A program made the translations under genes and the position numbers. DNA of 64,000 nucleotides, taken from assembly GCA_035041965.1 (NCBI GenBank), contig JAPYMA010000019.1, positions 52,242-116,241 on the forward strand. Reading direction: 5' to 3'. The stretch's first letter is position 1. Each line of letters opens with the position of its first letter. The DNA is from Anisakis pegreffii (taxonomy: Eukaryota > Nematoda > Chromadorea > Rhabditida > Anisakidae). Below are positions 1-14,700 of this stretch, piece after piece. The notes beneath the pieces are model-generated. The model saw only the letters and a list, made by a program, of their open reading frames with translations. It was not told the origin of the DNA and did not search any database.

Positions 1-2568
1 AACACTTCGACTCTTCGAGTACATCAGCTATCCGATGATGTACGCACAGCTGAATACCAATCGTAAAGTGAATGTTTAAAAGCAATTCACGATTCATTCC
101 ATCCGAGAAAAAAACTTAAATGTGTGCTTCGAAAACAGAATTTCTGTTCAACCACACAACCGAGTCATAAAAATAATAATTAGTTTTGATAACGCTAATG
201 TGCATTTTCGACGATAGTTCTACTTCTGTGCAAATAAATCCACTTGGTTATTGAGCCCATCCCTTTAAGTGTGTGTATGTGTGCTGAGTTGAGATTTTGG
301 CATTAGGAAGTGAATGGGTTGTCGACACATATGAACGGCACAGCACCATCTAGTGTGCGTTATGCGTCAACAGCTGCAGAGGCTATTCACTTGTGTGTTT
401 GCAGGCAATTTGTCGGTGAAAAAAACCACAACGGAGAAAACTGTCTAAATGACATTCGATGAGTGTCCCAAACGAACGAGATATGAAGCAGGTACTAAAT
501 TTAAGTACGAGAAAATGGGAATGCGTTAATACAAATACTATAATCATATCATCAATGAGTATGTCTTAATCACTGTCATGTCATCATGCAAATCACCGGA
601 TATGAGTAACACAAACAGCTACAACAACATACAGTAGTTCTTCACTGGATGTTGTCAATGATGATAGTCATTGATTATTTGCAGCACTTGAGCGGATAGT
701 GCAACCAACGAATCACCTCACGTCACTACTTCGGGTTAGTGCGAGTGCAACCCTCAATAAGACCATCCCGGCTAATCATCACCTCTTTCAATACTAAATT
801 GTTTTGTGGCCCTAGCTTTGAAATTCGATCATTATCTTTCTCATTCCACCATCTACTATACAACATTTAATAAATGCATTATTTCACAAAGCATGACTTA
901 AGTCATTTTAAATCGGAAAGAAACGTTCGAAATCCACATAACTTCACCTATTATCAAGAACATTTCAAGCAAATGAGTTTCAAGTTTCATCATTTTTCAG
1001 CAATCACCAACAAGTTTCAGCAACGTTTCAAGCAATACTCATAAACTCTTTGCAACGAAGAGTTGTTCAACTTTAAACAAAATATTCACTGATGTAGTAA
1101 TATGTTAACAAAGCTTTTTTGTTACATCTAACGGTTGGTTCAGTTCGATCAATCTAGCGTTACATAACCCAACAATAATCATCATACAATTGTTCTTTTG
1201 TATTCAAAAAACGTATTTTGTCGAAAATGCATTATATATGCAAATGAAATACATCAAATCACAACTTATGAAAATAGTGCTCCTTAAAAAAACCGATGGC
1301 TATCCCAAACAACAGATTGCATGCTAAAGAATGCTGCCGCATTCATATACCAAACACTAACAACAATTCCATCCATCTCACTTCCATCAGTGTGAATGAA
1401 CTAGCCAATATTATTGAACTGCGCACCGAAATAAGAAAATGGATAGAGATCTACATTGATTATGATTTTGAATCGACAATTCAAAAAATTAGAAACGTCT
1501 TTGTGGAAATGTTAACACAACGCAAACAAACAGATTATATTCTAGGTAATGAATCTAATGCTACTAATGTAATGTGAATGAATCAAGAATATTCTCGAAT
1601 GTTTCATTTCCAATTTATGGCACCTTTTTGCTTTGAATTATTAGACTAAGCATTTTGAGTGAATATTATAGCTTCATATGTGAAAAATGGTGAACCCCTG
1701 ATGAGGCGAACAATGAGTGGTGAGCGATGAAAGCATTAAGAAAAATGCGGTAAAGGTGACAGGTTGAATGATAGCTTTATTTTCGAAACGAGAATGTGTG
1801 ATTTGATGAGAATATTATAAATGATGCGTTTTTCATAAAAGCAATTTCAGAGGTAGTTTCGTTGTTGGTACCAAATAAATGCTGTGTTTATCAATCAGTC
1901 AGTGTGAATCGACTAACTGCCAAACGAACAATATCGAATTCTGAATTTTCTTATAAAAGCGAATTTGCTGCACAACAACGAAAGCAATAAATGCAATCCG
2001 TTATCAATGCCAATAAGCAATCGCTAAAATGATGAATGAAAATATCTTCTCATTATATTATTTTCTACATAAAGTTATGTAGTTTACTGCAGTCATATCC
2101 CACTACTTCATATGATTACACATCACACACCTATATACTTATTCATTTCCTTCGTTGTTCTCTTATCCATTCAGTTGTTTGGCTAGTTCTCAGCCGCACT
2201 CATTTATTTGCTGCATAAAATCAACGCATCTTGGATTCTGTCTCAATTATGCACCTCATCGTAGTTCATTCGTCGATGCAATTTAGACACAATCATATTG
2301 AATAAAAAGTGATTGGATGATTGTTCCCCAAAAATAAAATAAATGCATTCGCGTCCACTGATCATCACATGTATACTATAAACGATCTACTAATGCTCAA
2401 AATACTCCACTTCACTGATAATGTTGCATCACGAAATATCAAGTTCTACCTGGAAATTATCATTCAGAACCACTGGAATTATTTGATCTAAAATGCATTC
2501 AAGTCTAACACAATTGATAAATAGCACCAATAAAAGGAATACTGATGTATATAAGAGCTGGAACTTAC
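1..2568. other. Left edge: probably intron of TCF/LEF
   Basis: No HMG-box or other TCF exon was recognised. One plus-strand frame, 1296-1577 (93 codons, ATG start), reads like soluble protein (for example IRKWIEIYIDYDFEST) but has no splice context or family; confidence in it as a gene is low. Confidence 0.35.
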
Positions 2569-5500
2569 GGGAAGAAAAAATGGATAAAATAATGGAAGCG
2601 GCCCATATGATGGTGACATAGCAGCCGCCGAGAACGCTGGAAACGTCGGTGATGGCTTCACGAAAGCACCTGGTTTGGACCCTGCAACGACATTTTCATT
2701 CACTAGGAACATGTATTTACACCTGAACTAAAATTGAACTTCTACAAAATCTTTTCTTCCAAATTCAATGGACGAAACGAAGACTACAATGAACCGTTTC
2801 GATAAAATAATCCAACGGATAAAAACATCTGATAATCTCAACTCGCATAAGCAGAAACTTAGAATACTCGCAAAAAGAAGGATCACATTCCTTCTTACAA
2901 ATATTGATAGAAATCGTAGAACGCTGTTTGGCTTTCACAATGTGAAAATTTCGTGAGGTTTGCACACAATGCACGCATATCAATTCATATCCATACATTG
3001 GTATATTTATCTAAAAGCCATCTGCGCTGGTGTTTTCAGTTAGATGATTTTTTTAACGAATAAACTGAAGATATAAAGTTACACTTGAGAAAGTTCATAA
3101 GTCGAAAACACTGAACGAAAAAAAATCAATCAAAAAAAAAACAAATCAAAAGACGATATCAACTTTTAATTTCAAAACAAAATCAATGGCTGATTTCCCG
3201 GCAGCTTATTTTCAAACTGTTGTTTTTCATTAGAGGAAAATGTTTTGTTAGGTTCATGCTAGGAAGTATCCAGCTTCTTAGCATTCATAATATTTTTACC
3301 AATTGAACCGCTTACGAATAAATTTGATTGATGAACTTCTTCGATTTCAGACTCCGTTATTAATCATGACTTGCACGCTGCCGGTAGTCACTGAGATATA
3401 AATTTGAATGCAAGGATAGATTTAGAGAAATATATGTATGACGAAATTTTGGTCCCTGACAGTTTTTGTAAGAAATAACTGCTGCTTATTCGTAGGAACT
3501 TCTCTGTTGAATATAGCATGTGTAATGGGAGCAGAACTGGAAATTATTTACAATAAAATGCTGAGTGGAACGTGAGCATGACGTTAGCTGAGAACGGAGA
3601 AGTAAGCACTCATCTCCAGCTTTCGATATTTATTTAAAATGCCATCTTTAGGTGATAAGCATACGATTGTGCATTTAAATAACTTGACATTGAAATTCGT
3701 GGGAAGTGTTCCAAGGAATGAATTTGTTAAAGAACATAATTGAATGATAACACTGGCATGATTGCGTTCTCGTTTCTAGCAAGACTTAATTCAATGCGGC
3801 TATTTGGCAAACTTCGTTGAGAATCATCAAGTTCGAAGCACAATTACTTTTCAGTTGGTCACTCCTTACTTTCGAATAACTCAGCATCTCTTGAAGAAGT
3901 CATATATCTCAGCAGTAAGCAAACAAAACTGCCGATTCGTAAACTTTCCAACCCACTTACCTCTTATGTAATTTGAAAATGACTGCCGGTTATTTTAATC
4001 ATATATTAACATTTCACTGTTTGATGATATTGTACCTGTTCAGTTTTACATCTAAGCTCATAAATTTTGCTTCAGGCATATATATGCATAAAAAGGAACT
4101 TTGTAACCTAATTTTATTCACTTCTTAACACGCATTCACTCCATTAAAGTCATTCTCTTAGCATTTTAGTCACTTTGGCTTTGCAGTCATTGAGCCTCAA
4201 TTCTTGCTGCTCAGAATGGTACCTTTTCATGGATTTAATATTTCACTACTTTGTGTTTTTCGATCAGCATCAAACAATTTCTGGAGTCTAACAATATTGC
4301 CACACATCCCCATTATAAATTCTACTTCCATCTCTCATTACCTCCCGGAATCCCAGCTTCGTTTTCCGTCTCCAGGGTTTATAACTTGAATGCTCACAAA
4401 CGAAACTCTTTTCTTTGATCTCTTTGCTTGACGAAAACATTGTTTCTTGGACTTTGCATTGGAATTTAAAATATCCTTCATTGCTATTGCTAACACTTTG
4501 GTTTCTCATTGAAAATCTGAGCATTATTTTGCAGACTATTGATATATTTTCCATTGATCATTGATGAAGAACGCGTTTCAGATTATGCACAACGAGAAGA
4601 GTGTGTTTGCATCACGACTGACAGATTCGTTTGTATGAGTGAATTTATATTTGCATACATAACGTGTGTAGTGCATACAAATGACACTATTATTGAGCGT
4701 GTAGGAGAGGAGAGAATAAAATGAGACAACAACAATGATAACGGTCAATTTTCATTGGGTCGTGCACTCGAGCAGCAAACAAATGAGAGACTCAAGCAAT
4801 AGCGAGCGTGAGATGAAATGATGGTGATGTTTTGCCGCTCAAAACTACTCAGTTCATTATCAATGCGCTCCGGTCGGTATGTGCTGCTAGAACAAAAGAG
4901 GCGAGAAAAAACATTCGAAACACAACAACGTTTTATCATTTTAACACTAGCTGCCTTTATGGCTTTTGTGATAACAAATAACAATGATGACGAAATACAA
5001 TGTGTATGCCAAACGTATTGATAATACATCGCAACTTCGATAATAAATCACTTAGAAATGCCGTTCGCAGTGCAACGAATTAATTCTTAGTAACATGAGG
5101 AATCTAGCACACGATAATGTGGTTGGACGACCTTATTATTGCAAAGTGGCTGCTTAGTATGCAGCTGATGAATGGAAAAATTTCACTGCATTCCTGAGAT
5201 CCATCAGGTGAGTTGAAAGATATTGAAAGAGATGTAAAATAATCAGATAATGTCAAAAGCGATAAACAAAACAAAGCTTATCGCTTGAATATTTCAGACA
5301 GATCGATTAATATATTCTTATCAATCAGTTTGTTCATAATGACAGTGGTCATACACGTGAGAATATGAGTTTAAACGAGTCAATGCCTAATGAATGATCA
5401 AAACGAGAAAATGCGTTTCAAAAGTGAAAGAAACAAGCAACGAACCGATAATGGTTGAGGACGGTGTCCTTGTTTCGAGTTCGGTCTCAAGGGCCACATC

Positions 5501-8500
5501 TTTCTTATCTTCAGTTAACTGATGCGACGACTGCGCCGTCTCCACGTCGTCCGCATCATTCCTTTAAAAAGAACAAAAATACGGATAAACAATATAAGAA
5601 CCGCCACATTTCCTGGTATATTATTCATTTATAAATGCTATGGAACAACAAGATGATTACGTGAAAGTTTAAATTCTGAGTTTTGCATTACAACTGACTT
5701 AAAGAACTCTTGTGGACCCACTGAAGTCTCAATATACAATTCTTATGTAGCAATTACCGCCGGTACAACCCAAAAGACAAAAATCAAAATGTTCAGAATC
5801 TCTCTTAGAAATGAATGCCTTAGTAGAGATAACATAAAACAATCACTATAGGTATGACAAACGTAAGAAGAAAATAATGATAAGCGTATTGTGATTGTTG
5901 TAGATTATCATTAAATAACAAAGTGATGATATGTCACTTAACACGAGTTTTTTCAGAAAACTACAATACCAATTATCACGAATATTCTTAAGAATAAGAT
6001 AATTACGTACAACTGATCCCTTCCACACATACATCGAAAACCGCTTCTCAAGAAACACAACATTCAATTTTAATCATATTATTAAGAATGCTGCGCTGCG
6101 AATGATACTGTTAACGTGCTCCGAGACAAAAACGGACAGATAAGTGATCAGATTCTTGCAAGGACCTACTTTCCTCGGGGTAATCACCTCATTATAAGAA
6201 CGCAACTTAAATTTCGTAGCACAAAATGACAAAGCACATTAACAACACTAACCGAAGCTTCTAAATAATATACTCGACGGTCAGTGTTCGATTGCAAAAG
6301 AAAATAAATCGACATCGACCATTCAAATGAACATTTCAATTCGTTTTTTTTTCATTACAACTCACAAATACAGTCTTCAATAATTTAACTAATTACTAAC
6401 TAATTCACAAGAAATTGGCTTCATACCCACAAACAGCTAACAAACATAATGTTTTTTCAGTTGATTCAACTTCTTTGAATCTTTTTTCAGAACAAAAAAT
6501 TTTGTTCACCGATGAGAGTCATGCGCTGGAACGCGGACAGATGGATGATCAATTAAGCTGTAATCACGCTTCAAAGATCCAGATTCAAGACAGTAACAAT
6601 AAACTTTGAGATCGCTTTTAGAAAATCTAGATGAGAAGATGATACGTTATTTTCAACAAAATTGTGGGACGGAATATTCTAATGATGATGTACTGATTGA
6701 CGGTTGCTTGAATGAGTTAAATGTTGATGTTTGTGTTGCATACGTATGTGTGAGTGCATGGAAGAAAGAGGATGATCCTTATTCAAATAATTTATATGCA
6801 CAGTAACCTTGTCAAATCCGTAATCATTTTGAAATATTTCGAAAATTGACGATTATTATCGTGCACCACACGACAACAATTGACTATGTAAATAAGTTAG
6901 CAGAATGCAAGTGATAATACTAAACCGAACAAATAACTGCAATGAATGCAGCATTGTCGTAAAATCAAAATTGCTAATACTGTGATACATAAATGATTCG
7001 CTCTTGATTTCATACAAAAGTTTGTTCATTCATAATAATGCTAATAAACTAAAAACTGGACAGTTCATCCTTTCTCAACTGAAACAAAACTCTTGCAGTG
7101 TTAAAAACTGCCTGGACAATGAGGAAGAAGGCAAATTTTCTTATGAAATGACCGCACCTGAGTATAACTGATTCGGTAAAAGATTTAGGTGTACAGTAGT
7201 TTCACATTGATCGGAGACGATCGAACACAACATACAAATAATTCCTTTACTCGACGAGAAACGTTTCAATGCATTCACAAAAACATTGCACCCAACAATT
7301 AATTTAACAGTTTCAAAACAATGGGCACAATCTTTTTTGTGCTTGTGCAAAGCGCAGAACGAAGATTGGCTTCGAACTTGCGTACTAAGTACATAGATCA
7401 TACTCTCTTTAGAATACGAAAAATCGCGAACTTAAAAATACATCTCTGCTGACCACATCCAACCTGATACCATCATGTTAATCGCAGGAAAGAAAGGTAC
7501 ATGATCATAAGAATTCCTACATATAATTTATTTGAATCCTTTGAAGTTATCTTTTCGTATCATTTTTAGTAAAATAAATAATGAGAATTATGATTGCAAA
7601 ACAATGGAATCCTTGAATACCAAAAAAATTGCCAGTTCAATTTCAAAGTTACTAAATGAAGACAAACTTTTCGACTTTAAATGCATCACTGATGATAATG
7701 ATAGTAAATTCATAATAATGAAAATTATGATTAGGAAACATAATGGAATGCTTGAATCAAAACTGTCAGATGCATTTATTCTCTCGTTCACGATACTTTC
7801 AGTCGTATTGATTTATGGACAGTTCCTTTCTACCTCCTTCCTCTTCTTCAATTCAGCGATCAATATTAACCCGTCAAACAAAGGACTACCACAGAAGCAT
7901 TCATTCATCAAACTAACTGATTTTCAAAGACCATTTCAATGCATTTTCACGTAGGAGTTTTATTTTACGCAAAACTGAATGAACTACTAGCACATGAAGT
8001 ATCAAATAGGAGCATCAAGACAAATCTTATGCATGTGGTTTTTTTGCCACGATAATCAGCAAAATTTAGTGGTGGGAAGAGCTCAAGTTCTCTTCAAAAA
8101 GAGCAATTCAGAATAATAATTAATAATTCCAAGAGGCGACAGAGTGGAAAGAAGCAAGAATTGATGCGTTGAAAAAAACAACAGGAGAGCGCAACGATTG
8201 ATATCGGTATCGCGCGACTGCACGTGTTTCTATACTATTATCAATCAAAACCCTATGAAAACTGAGAACCACAAAACAGAGATGAACACTGCACACTAAT
8301 GAAAAAGTTGGCATTGCGTGAAGCACTGACGTGCAAACAACATTATATCAAAGAGCAATTTATACCAACAGAATTAGCAAAAATAAAGCAGTATTATTAA
8401 GTAATTATTGCTTCAAATATGATGATAGTGTCAAATAAAAATAAAATAGGATTCTAACAGTAGAAGTCGATAGAATAATAATGGTGTTGCTGATAATGAT

Positions 8501-8755
8501 AATGATAGCAATATTATGAATGTAGGAAATGAGAAGCTGATGATGCAAACACAGAATAGTTGATTACAGGGGAGTGAATATTTATGGTAGGATGAAAGCA
8601 TTTGTTCATTTGAAAAATCAAAATCAAATAAGCAAAACGATTGGCACAACTTCGAACGATTATGCGCATCAAAAATGAAAGCAACTCATAAAAAATTAAA
8701 CAAACCTTCTAAAAACTTTAACTTCATCAGCGCCGTCTTCGTTGGCGCCACTCAT
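2569..8755 (-). CDS. pop-1: TCF/LEF transcription factor, 5' exons (POP-1-like), continues off the left edge
   Basis: HMG-box effector of Wnt signalling that binds beta-catenin through its N-terminus and acts in the nucleus. Three phase-compatible exons are visible: 8706-8755 (ATG at 8755), 5446-5561 and 2569-2681, giving 93 residues. Residues 10-17 read DEVKVFRR, the beta-catenin-binding motif in the form I recall for C. elegans POP-1. Exon 2 continues with an acidic stretch containing LTEDKKD and TRTPS, also in the POP-1 order. Exon 3 is rich in Pro, Ser, Phe and Tyr, as TCF linkers are. The last donor is CCC|GTAAGT at 2568. Introns are about 2.8 and 3.1 kb; the exon 2 acceptor ends AAAG. 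No HMG box is found in 1-2568, so it should lie outside the window. The family call rests mainly on exons 1-2; exon 3 is supported by splice signals and phase. Confidence 0.72.
7555..7765. repeat. Diverged tandem duplication of ~140 bp
   Basis: 7582-7625 (GAATTATGATTGC...GGAATCCTTGAATA) is echoed at 7720-7763 (AAATTATGATTAG...GGAATGCTTGAATC), with similar order upstream. It lies in TCF/LEF intron 1 and underlies a 117-codon plus-strand frame (ATG at 7604) that is probably not a gene. Confidence 0.45.
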
Positions 8756-11700
8756 GACACGATATCAAATTGAACAAGTACGATGATTGTATATGGCTTT
8801 AAGAGTTGGATGAATGAAGTGATGTAGTATGTTATATATTATATTATATACATATATTTATTAATATAAATATATACATACTATCTTGAACGCTATTCCC
8901 AAGCATAATACAACAAGTCTCATTGAATCTCTACCCTGCATCTCTGTTTCTATGTGCACATTCAAACGTACAAGCACCGCCCCCATCCACTAACGCTTCC
9001 TATTAAAATGAAACTCATATGCCTAACGCTCCGCCTTAATAAAACAACTAAAGGAGCCGCATCGCGTTATAGATCGTAATCGCTTTGCCTGAACATCAAT
9101 TGTGTGGTTTGAAATGTTCAAATGAAGAAATAAACAATGGATGAATGAATGGCTCTTGTAAGATAATGATAGACGCGTCATTGGAGAAGCGATGAACCCT
9201 CTAGATTTGACATGCTCTCTGGCAATTAATATTGTTCTAGTTATAACCCCTCTGTAATAAATCTACAGTGGTCATTGCCTAATTTTATGCTCTTTTACCA
9301 TAACACACTAATGTGCATATGTCATCGGCGAATAATCAATCCCTTTCAAATTGCTCGGTGTATGTGTTTCAAATTTGAAATTCTAGTCAATTTCCATTAC
9401 ACACGATGCCGATGTTCATTCGAAATGCATCTATATATCATTGATATACTGCATATCTACAATACATGGATAATTAATTATATCGTTAGGGAAAGGTCGT
9501 GAACGAGCAGGACTTTGTGCAAAATAACGGGAAGCCAAATTAATCAAGGAGCACCATACCTTTTCCATCCTGCTTTTTCACCGAGTAGAACAATATTTTA
9601 AAGAAATTATTGACTGAAACGCTAAGGGATCTAGGGTTGAGAACAGCCTCTATAAGAACATATTAGTAATAACTAAAAATATTCGGTTATATTCACATTA
9701 GTCACACATCTAATAGCGATGGCAACCAAACTGGCTTTGCATTCTTATTTTGAATTTTCCACAACGCGGAATTTGTTCGAACGATTTCGGAATTCACCGA
9801 AATTATCAGAGCAAATCTATGGCTGGAAACTGTCTAGCCGAAGTGTGCTTGCTTTCAGTTTGAATTTCAGTCAGTTACCATCACTTTTACCTAATAAATT
9901 ATCTTTTTCTTTAAATTACCGAAATAAGTTTTATCTAAATAGATACTGAACAATTTTCATGTACACTTTATTGAATACTGTAGTGGTCTGATAGTGGAAG
10001 CTGAAAGTATCTGAAAGTAAAGCTTATTTCAGTACTTTGCATTATGACTGCTGCAAAACTGCACCAGAATTATGATTTTTTCAAATAGGGCATCGCCTTC
10101 GTTCATTTAAACTGTTCATTCCAAAAAATTGGTTGCAGCCCGACTGGTTGTAGCCGGAACACTCCTTACCATAGTAATCAAGGGGAAATGAATTGCTCTG
10201 CTCCGGCCTAATCAGTTCTTAATCATGTGTTCTTTACTAACTGAGTAAAGAATTTGCAAATTTAATGACTGATTTTGTAGAGTTTAGAGTAAGGTTGGGC
10301 TGAAGGCGAAATTGGGCTCGGGGTGCCTCGAGAGTGAAGGGAGCATCGTAGATCCCCAAGACCTCGTAGCTGCTCAGGAGTCCCAAGGGTTGGGGCTCTC
10401 GAGATTAAGAGGTAGGTTCGAGGACCCCTGAAGCCCCCTATTTGTTCGGTGCACCCAAGACAAGGGAATAAGGTGGGAAGCCGCGGCACTTCGCGGGCGA
10501 TCAAAAGGCCCCGAGGTTAGGGGATAGAGTCGGTGGCTTCCTAGATCTTGAAATTAGTCAAGGGCTCCTAAGTTCTGCCCTCGAGTCTGCAGGGTCCATG
10601 ACCCGCAACCCTAGTTCAGAGTATGATCATGAAATAAGAATAAGATTTTTTATCGAAATTAGTTTTGTTTTCTGAGGTTTCTCCAAACAAACTTCGATAG
10701 ATGGTCTCAGTCTTCGAAGTGATACCCATTTACGTTCCATTAGTTTCTTAAAACCTTTTCGATGTAATCTCTCCACTGTTCTTTCCCAGTCCCAAATTCC
10801 ATCCCAATGAAACAAACTTGTTGCAGAGGAGTTATTTACTCCCTCTTCATTAACTCAATATTAACTCGTAAAAATCAGAAAACACACCATGTTAAAGAGC
10901 AAAAACGAATGCAAGCATAGTTAAATGGCGTTCTCTGAATGGAACACTGCGGCAAATCTATCAGAATTTTTTCATGAATTCGTTCTCATTTATGTGCACG
11001 ATTGAGAACATGACGAAATATTCTAGAAGTTTGATCGAAATGATTGCAAGCCTCTCTGCAGATCGAATGAGATAAGTGGTTAGCAACTCTTTCTTTTTGT
11101 GTACAAGTTCTCCGAAACGAGATAGGACAAGATTTTTCGATATGTATATGCTTGTGTATACTGATAGTAATGACGTGATGATAATAATGTTTATTATTAT
11201 TGTTATAGTTATATACATGTATTATTATTGTTATAAATGAACACAATGCATTCTGTAGACATACTCATCCATGTAATGTACTCTTTGAAATTTTACACAT
11301 ATGAAGAAATAAACAGTTGTAAAATGAACGCGTGCATAGTTATTATTGCAATTCAGAGTATGTTTGATAAATTAGCTGCTTATTTTAATTTCGAGATGCT
11401 GTTAGTGGAGAGTGAGGAATTATTCAAAATCGTGACACTTAGCAATCAATCATTATCCGCAGGAAGTTCATTCCTTTATTTGTGCGACGCTGGATATATT
11501 TATATGGTAGATATCCTCTGCAAATTATTCTTATGAATGTATGCAGAAATGAAAATTAGAGTCTGTAAGTAAGGACTATTATTAGCAACTAATTTCCTTC
11601 TGTAAATTGTAATGCTCTATGTACAAGCATTAATTACCTGCACATAGGAAGTATTGTGCCGCAAAAAAAAGAAATATCTTTGATGAAACAAGGAAAGTCT

Positions 11701-14700
11701 TGGTCAGCGTATAACGCCGTGTAGCGATAAACGGCTATAATTTAACTGGCTGAGGAATTCGATTAATATTTGACACTGCTACAGTGAATAGCAAATTTTA
11801 TTCGGCAAATTTTAACAGATGATATTCGACCACTGGTGCGCTGGTAACAGTTGGTCTCAACGGTCAATACTAGAGGTATGAGGAGGGTGCTCAAAAAATT
11901 ATTGTTTCACATTTTCCGCGCAATCAAATGAAGCTGATCTAGTTTAAAAGTTTACTAAGTGCTAATGAATCATCATATCGAACACTCAAAATAGGTCATA
12001 TTAATCGCATTAAGCAATTTACTGCAACATCGAAGTGTGCATGATTCCACCAATATTGTCTTGGCTTACGATTAAACGAGACTTATCCTGAACGTTTTAA
12101 TAGCACCCTCAGTCAAGCGCATCATTAGCATATCGTTAATTTGCCAAGATCAGGTATAATTCACGTTAAGTGAGCAGATTTTAAATGAGCTTCTTTTTCT
12201 CCTTTCGAATGGGACGTTGAAATTGTGATTTGAAATCATGTTGGACGGACACCATGAATAAATGTTTAAATGCAATCAGATTTCTCATATGATCAAGTTG
12301 TAATATGGATGAAGAAGAAGAAGCGATGGGTCATACTGCTACATTGCAAATCTTTAAACAACTTTCTGAAGAAAATCTTAACGCTAAAATTAACTATTGA
12401 GGTACTTTTTATGCCACCAAATTTAGTAGTTCGAGTTTTTTAAAAACAATTCAAATATTATAACATCGGACAAGCTAGTGCAAATTATCAGCTTTCAACT
12501 CTATTAAGTTCCTGAAATTAATTAATTCAAAAGAAAAAATACTTCGGAAAGTTCGACACGTTTGTCTTGGTATTCAAAATACGAATAACATTCTGTTTCG
12601 GTTACATGGCGGAGTTTTTTCGTCCTCGATAATTTCGGTTTTTTGCAGTCTTCGGTCAAATATACTCGGAGCAACAGCTCCTTTTTTGAACAACAACAAT
12701 AGTTGGTCTCTAAAATTCACTATTGTTTTAAATGCTATTCGAATAATGTGTTTTATGCTGCGTGCAAATTCTTAATGACTCTAAAGCATTCAATTTTTAA
12801 GTTAGGAACCGGTTTTGAAGCAAGCAAGCAGGCAGACACGGTATCGTCCGTCGCACATTCAACACAAGCGTTTTGTGCACAAAACGCAAAAAAACTGGGC
12901 ACGTTTCAGTTATTCAGATCATTTCCACGTTATACTCAACACATTTTTTCACTAGACTTTTGTCAAACTACTTTATAGAGATGCATTTTATCGAGCACAC
13001 TCAATGCACCTACTTCATTTGCATTCTATCAAATTCCTCAACACAAGGCTGCTTTTCAACCACGATAACGCAATGTTGTGTTTATAGTAAAAAGAAAAAC
13101 CAACGATATGAATGCTGATATTTTAAACGTATCTAAATAACATGTTTTGATTTCGCTTTTACGAAGATATGAAAATTAATTCTAAACATGCCCAATGAAC
13201 ATTCATAAAATGTTCTCTTTTTAATCATTCAGGATTTTGTTCACAGAATGAACATCTTTAAAAGGCGATTTTTCAATGTGACAAAAACTTTTCGTGTTAT
13301 CGAAACTACTATTCAGTAAGGGAAACTGAATTACTGCAGTGATAATGTTAGCACTGCAAAAAAAATTTATCTCCATCTACAAAATTTATGAAATGAAGCT
13401 CATTGAGTTGTTGAAATTATTTGCAATTCGTTACGATGCTAAACACTGACTGCTGCTTGATTTGACAATCTTTTTATCAGAAAAAGAATAACACGTATAT
13501 GAATGAGGAATTAATGACATCAAAATTATAGGAATAATAAAGAGATCGTCTCAAATTGGCTTCATCAGAATTTCACTATTTTTCCATGTTGCATCTCAAT
13601 AAAACGCGATCAATCGTTAAAATTTCTCAACGTTATCACTTCAGATTTCAATGAAGCAACGTTACTTGAAAATGCAAAGAAATTCTTTGAAGTCGATCGA
13701 ACAGTTCTGATCACAATATCAGCAAACAACAATTTTTGATCACTGTAAACAGTTCAGTATTTGTTTATTGATAGAAAGGGTCAATGGGCCGTTGCATATT
13801 TCAACGTTTGGTGGAATTACGTCAAAATTTAATACGTAAATCAAGAAACGATTGTTTCTTTCGTCATTCATAAGTAAGTATCTTCTGCGAACAGTCGTTT
13901 ATGCAGGTTGTTTAAGACTCATTTCAATGCACATCTTTCGAGAAGAACAAAAAAATCAGTAGAATAATATGACTTTAAATTCGGTATTGCATTTAGACGG
14001 ATATGTGACTACACATTGACTACAATCTCATCCATATAAGGTTTAGTCACATCCGTGCATACTTTATTTCATTCGTTCTGTGCAAGCATTTCTAGGACTT
14101 AATTTCCATTGTATGGAACACCCTGAAAAGAAAAGAGCAATATTTTCTGAGTAGGTGCACTATTTGAAAAGTTACCGTGGTTCTAAAATATGTAGATATC
14201 GTAGTTATATTACCAGATCAGAATAAGCATTGCATAAAGAGCAATTCGCATGCATCACGATCACACTAGTTGATTTTATTTTCAACAGTGCACGATCAGC
14301 TGTGTTGCTAGATGTTGTCCGAAGGGATTTTCTTTCGAACTGCCCATTCAAGGCAGCTCCATCTATCTAAATCTTGAAGTAAAATACCGAGAGTTTCCTA
14401 TTTATAAGCATTTAGTTGATATTTATTCCTTACTTTTAGCATTCTATTATTGCAATGATACAATGAAAGTGGAACATTATAAATGCTCAAACAACAAAAA
14501 CTGCATTCAAAATAATAACGAACGATTCACAAACTGATTATTGCGATATTGTTAGGCCACTGCTGGTTGCTGAAGAGAGTAACTGCCTCGTAATCAGTTC
14601 ACAGTTCTTTTTCTAAAGGATGGTTCGGCTCATTATTGAATAAATTTCAAAATTAGATTCATTGGTTGCATCAGTTCGAATGGATAATTCACACCACAAT

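Noticed and set aside
7532..7954. Longest plus-strand frame in the left part (140 codons from a TTG)
   Set aside because: The ATG is internal, the sequence is AT-rich with an internal tandem duplication, and no motif or splice context supports it.
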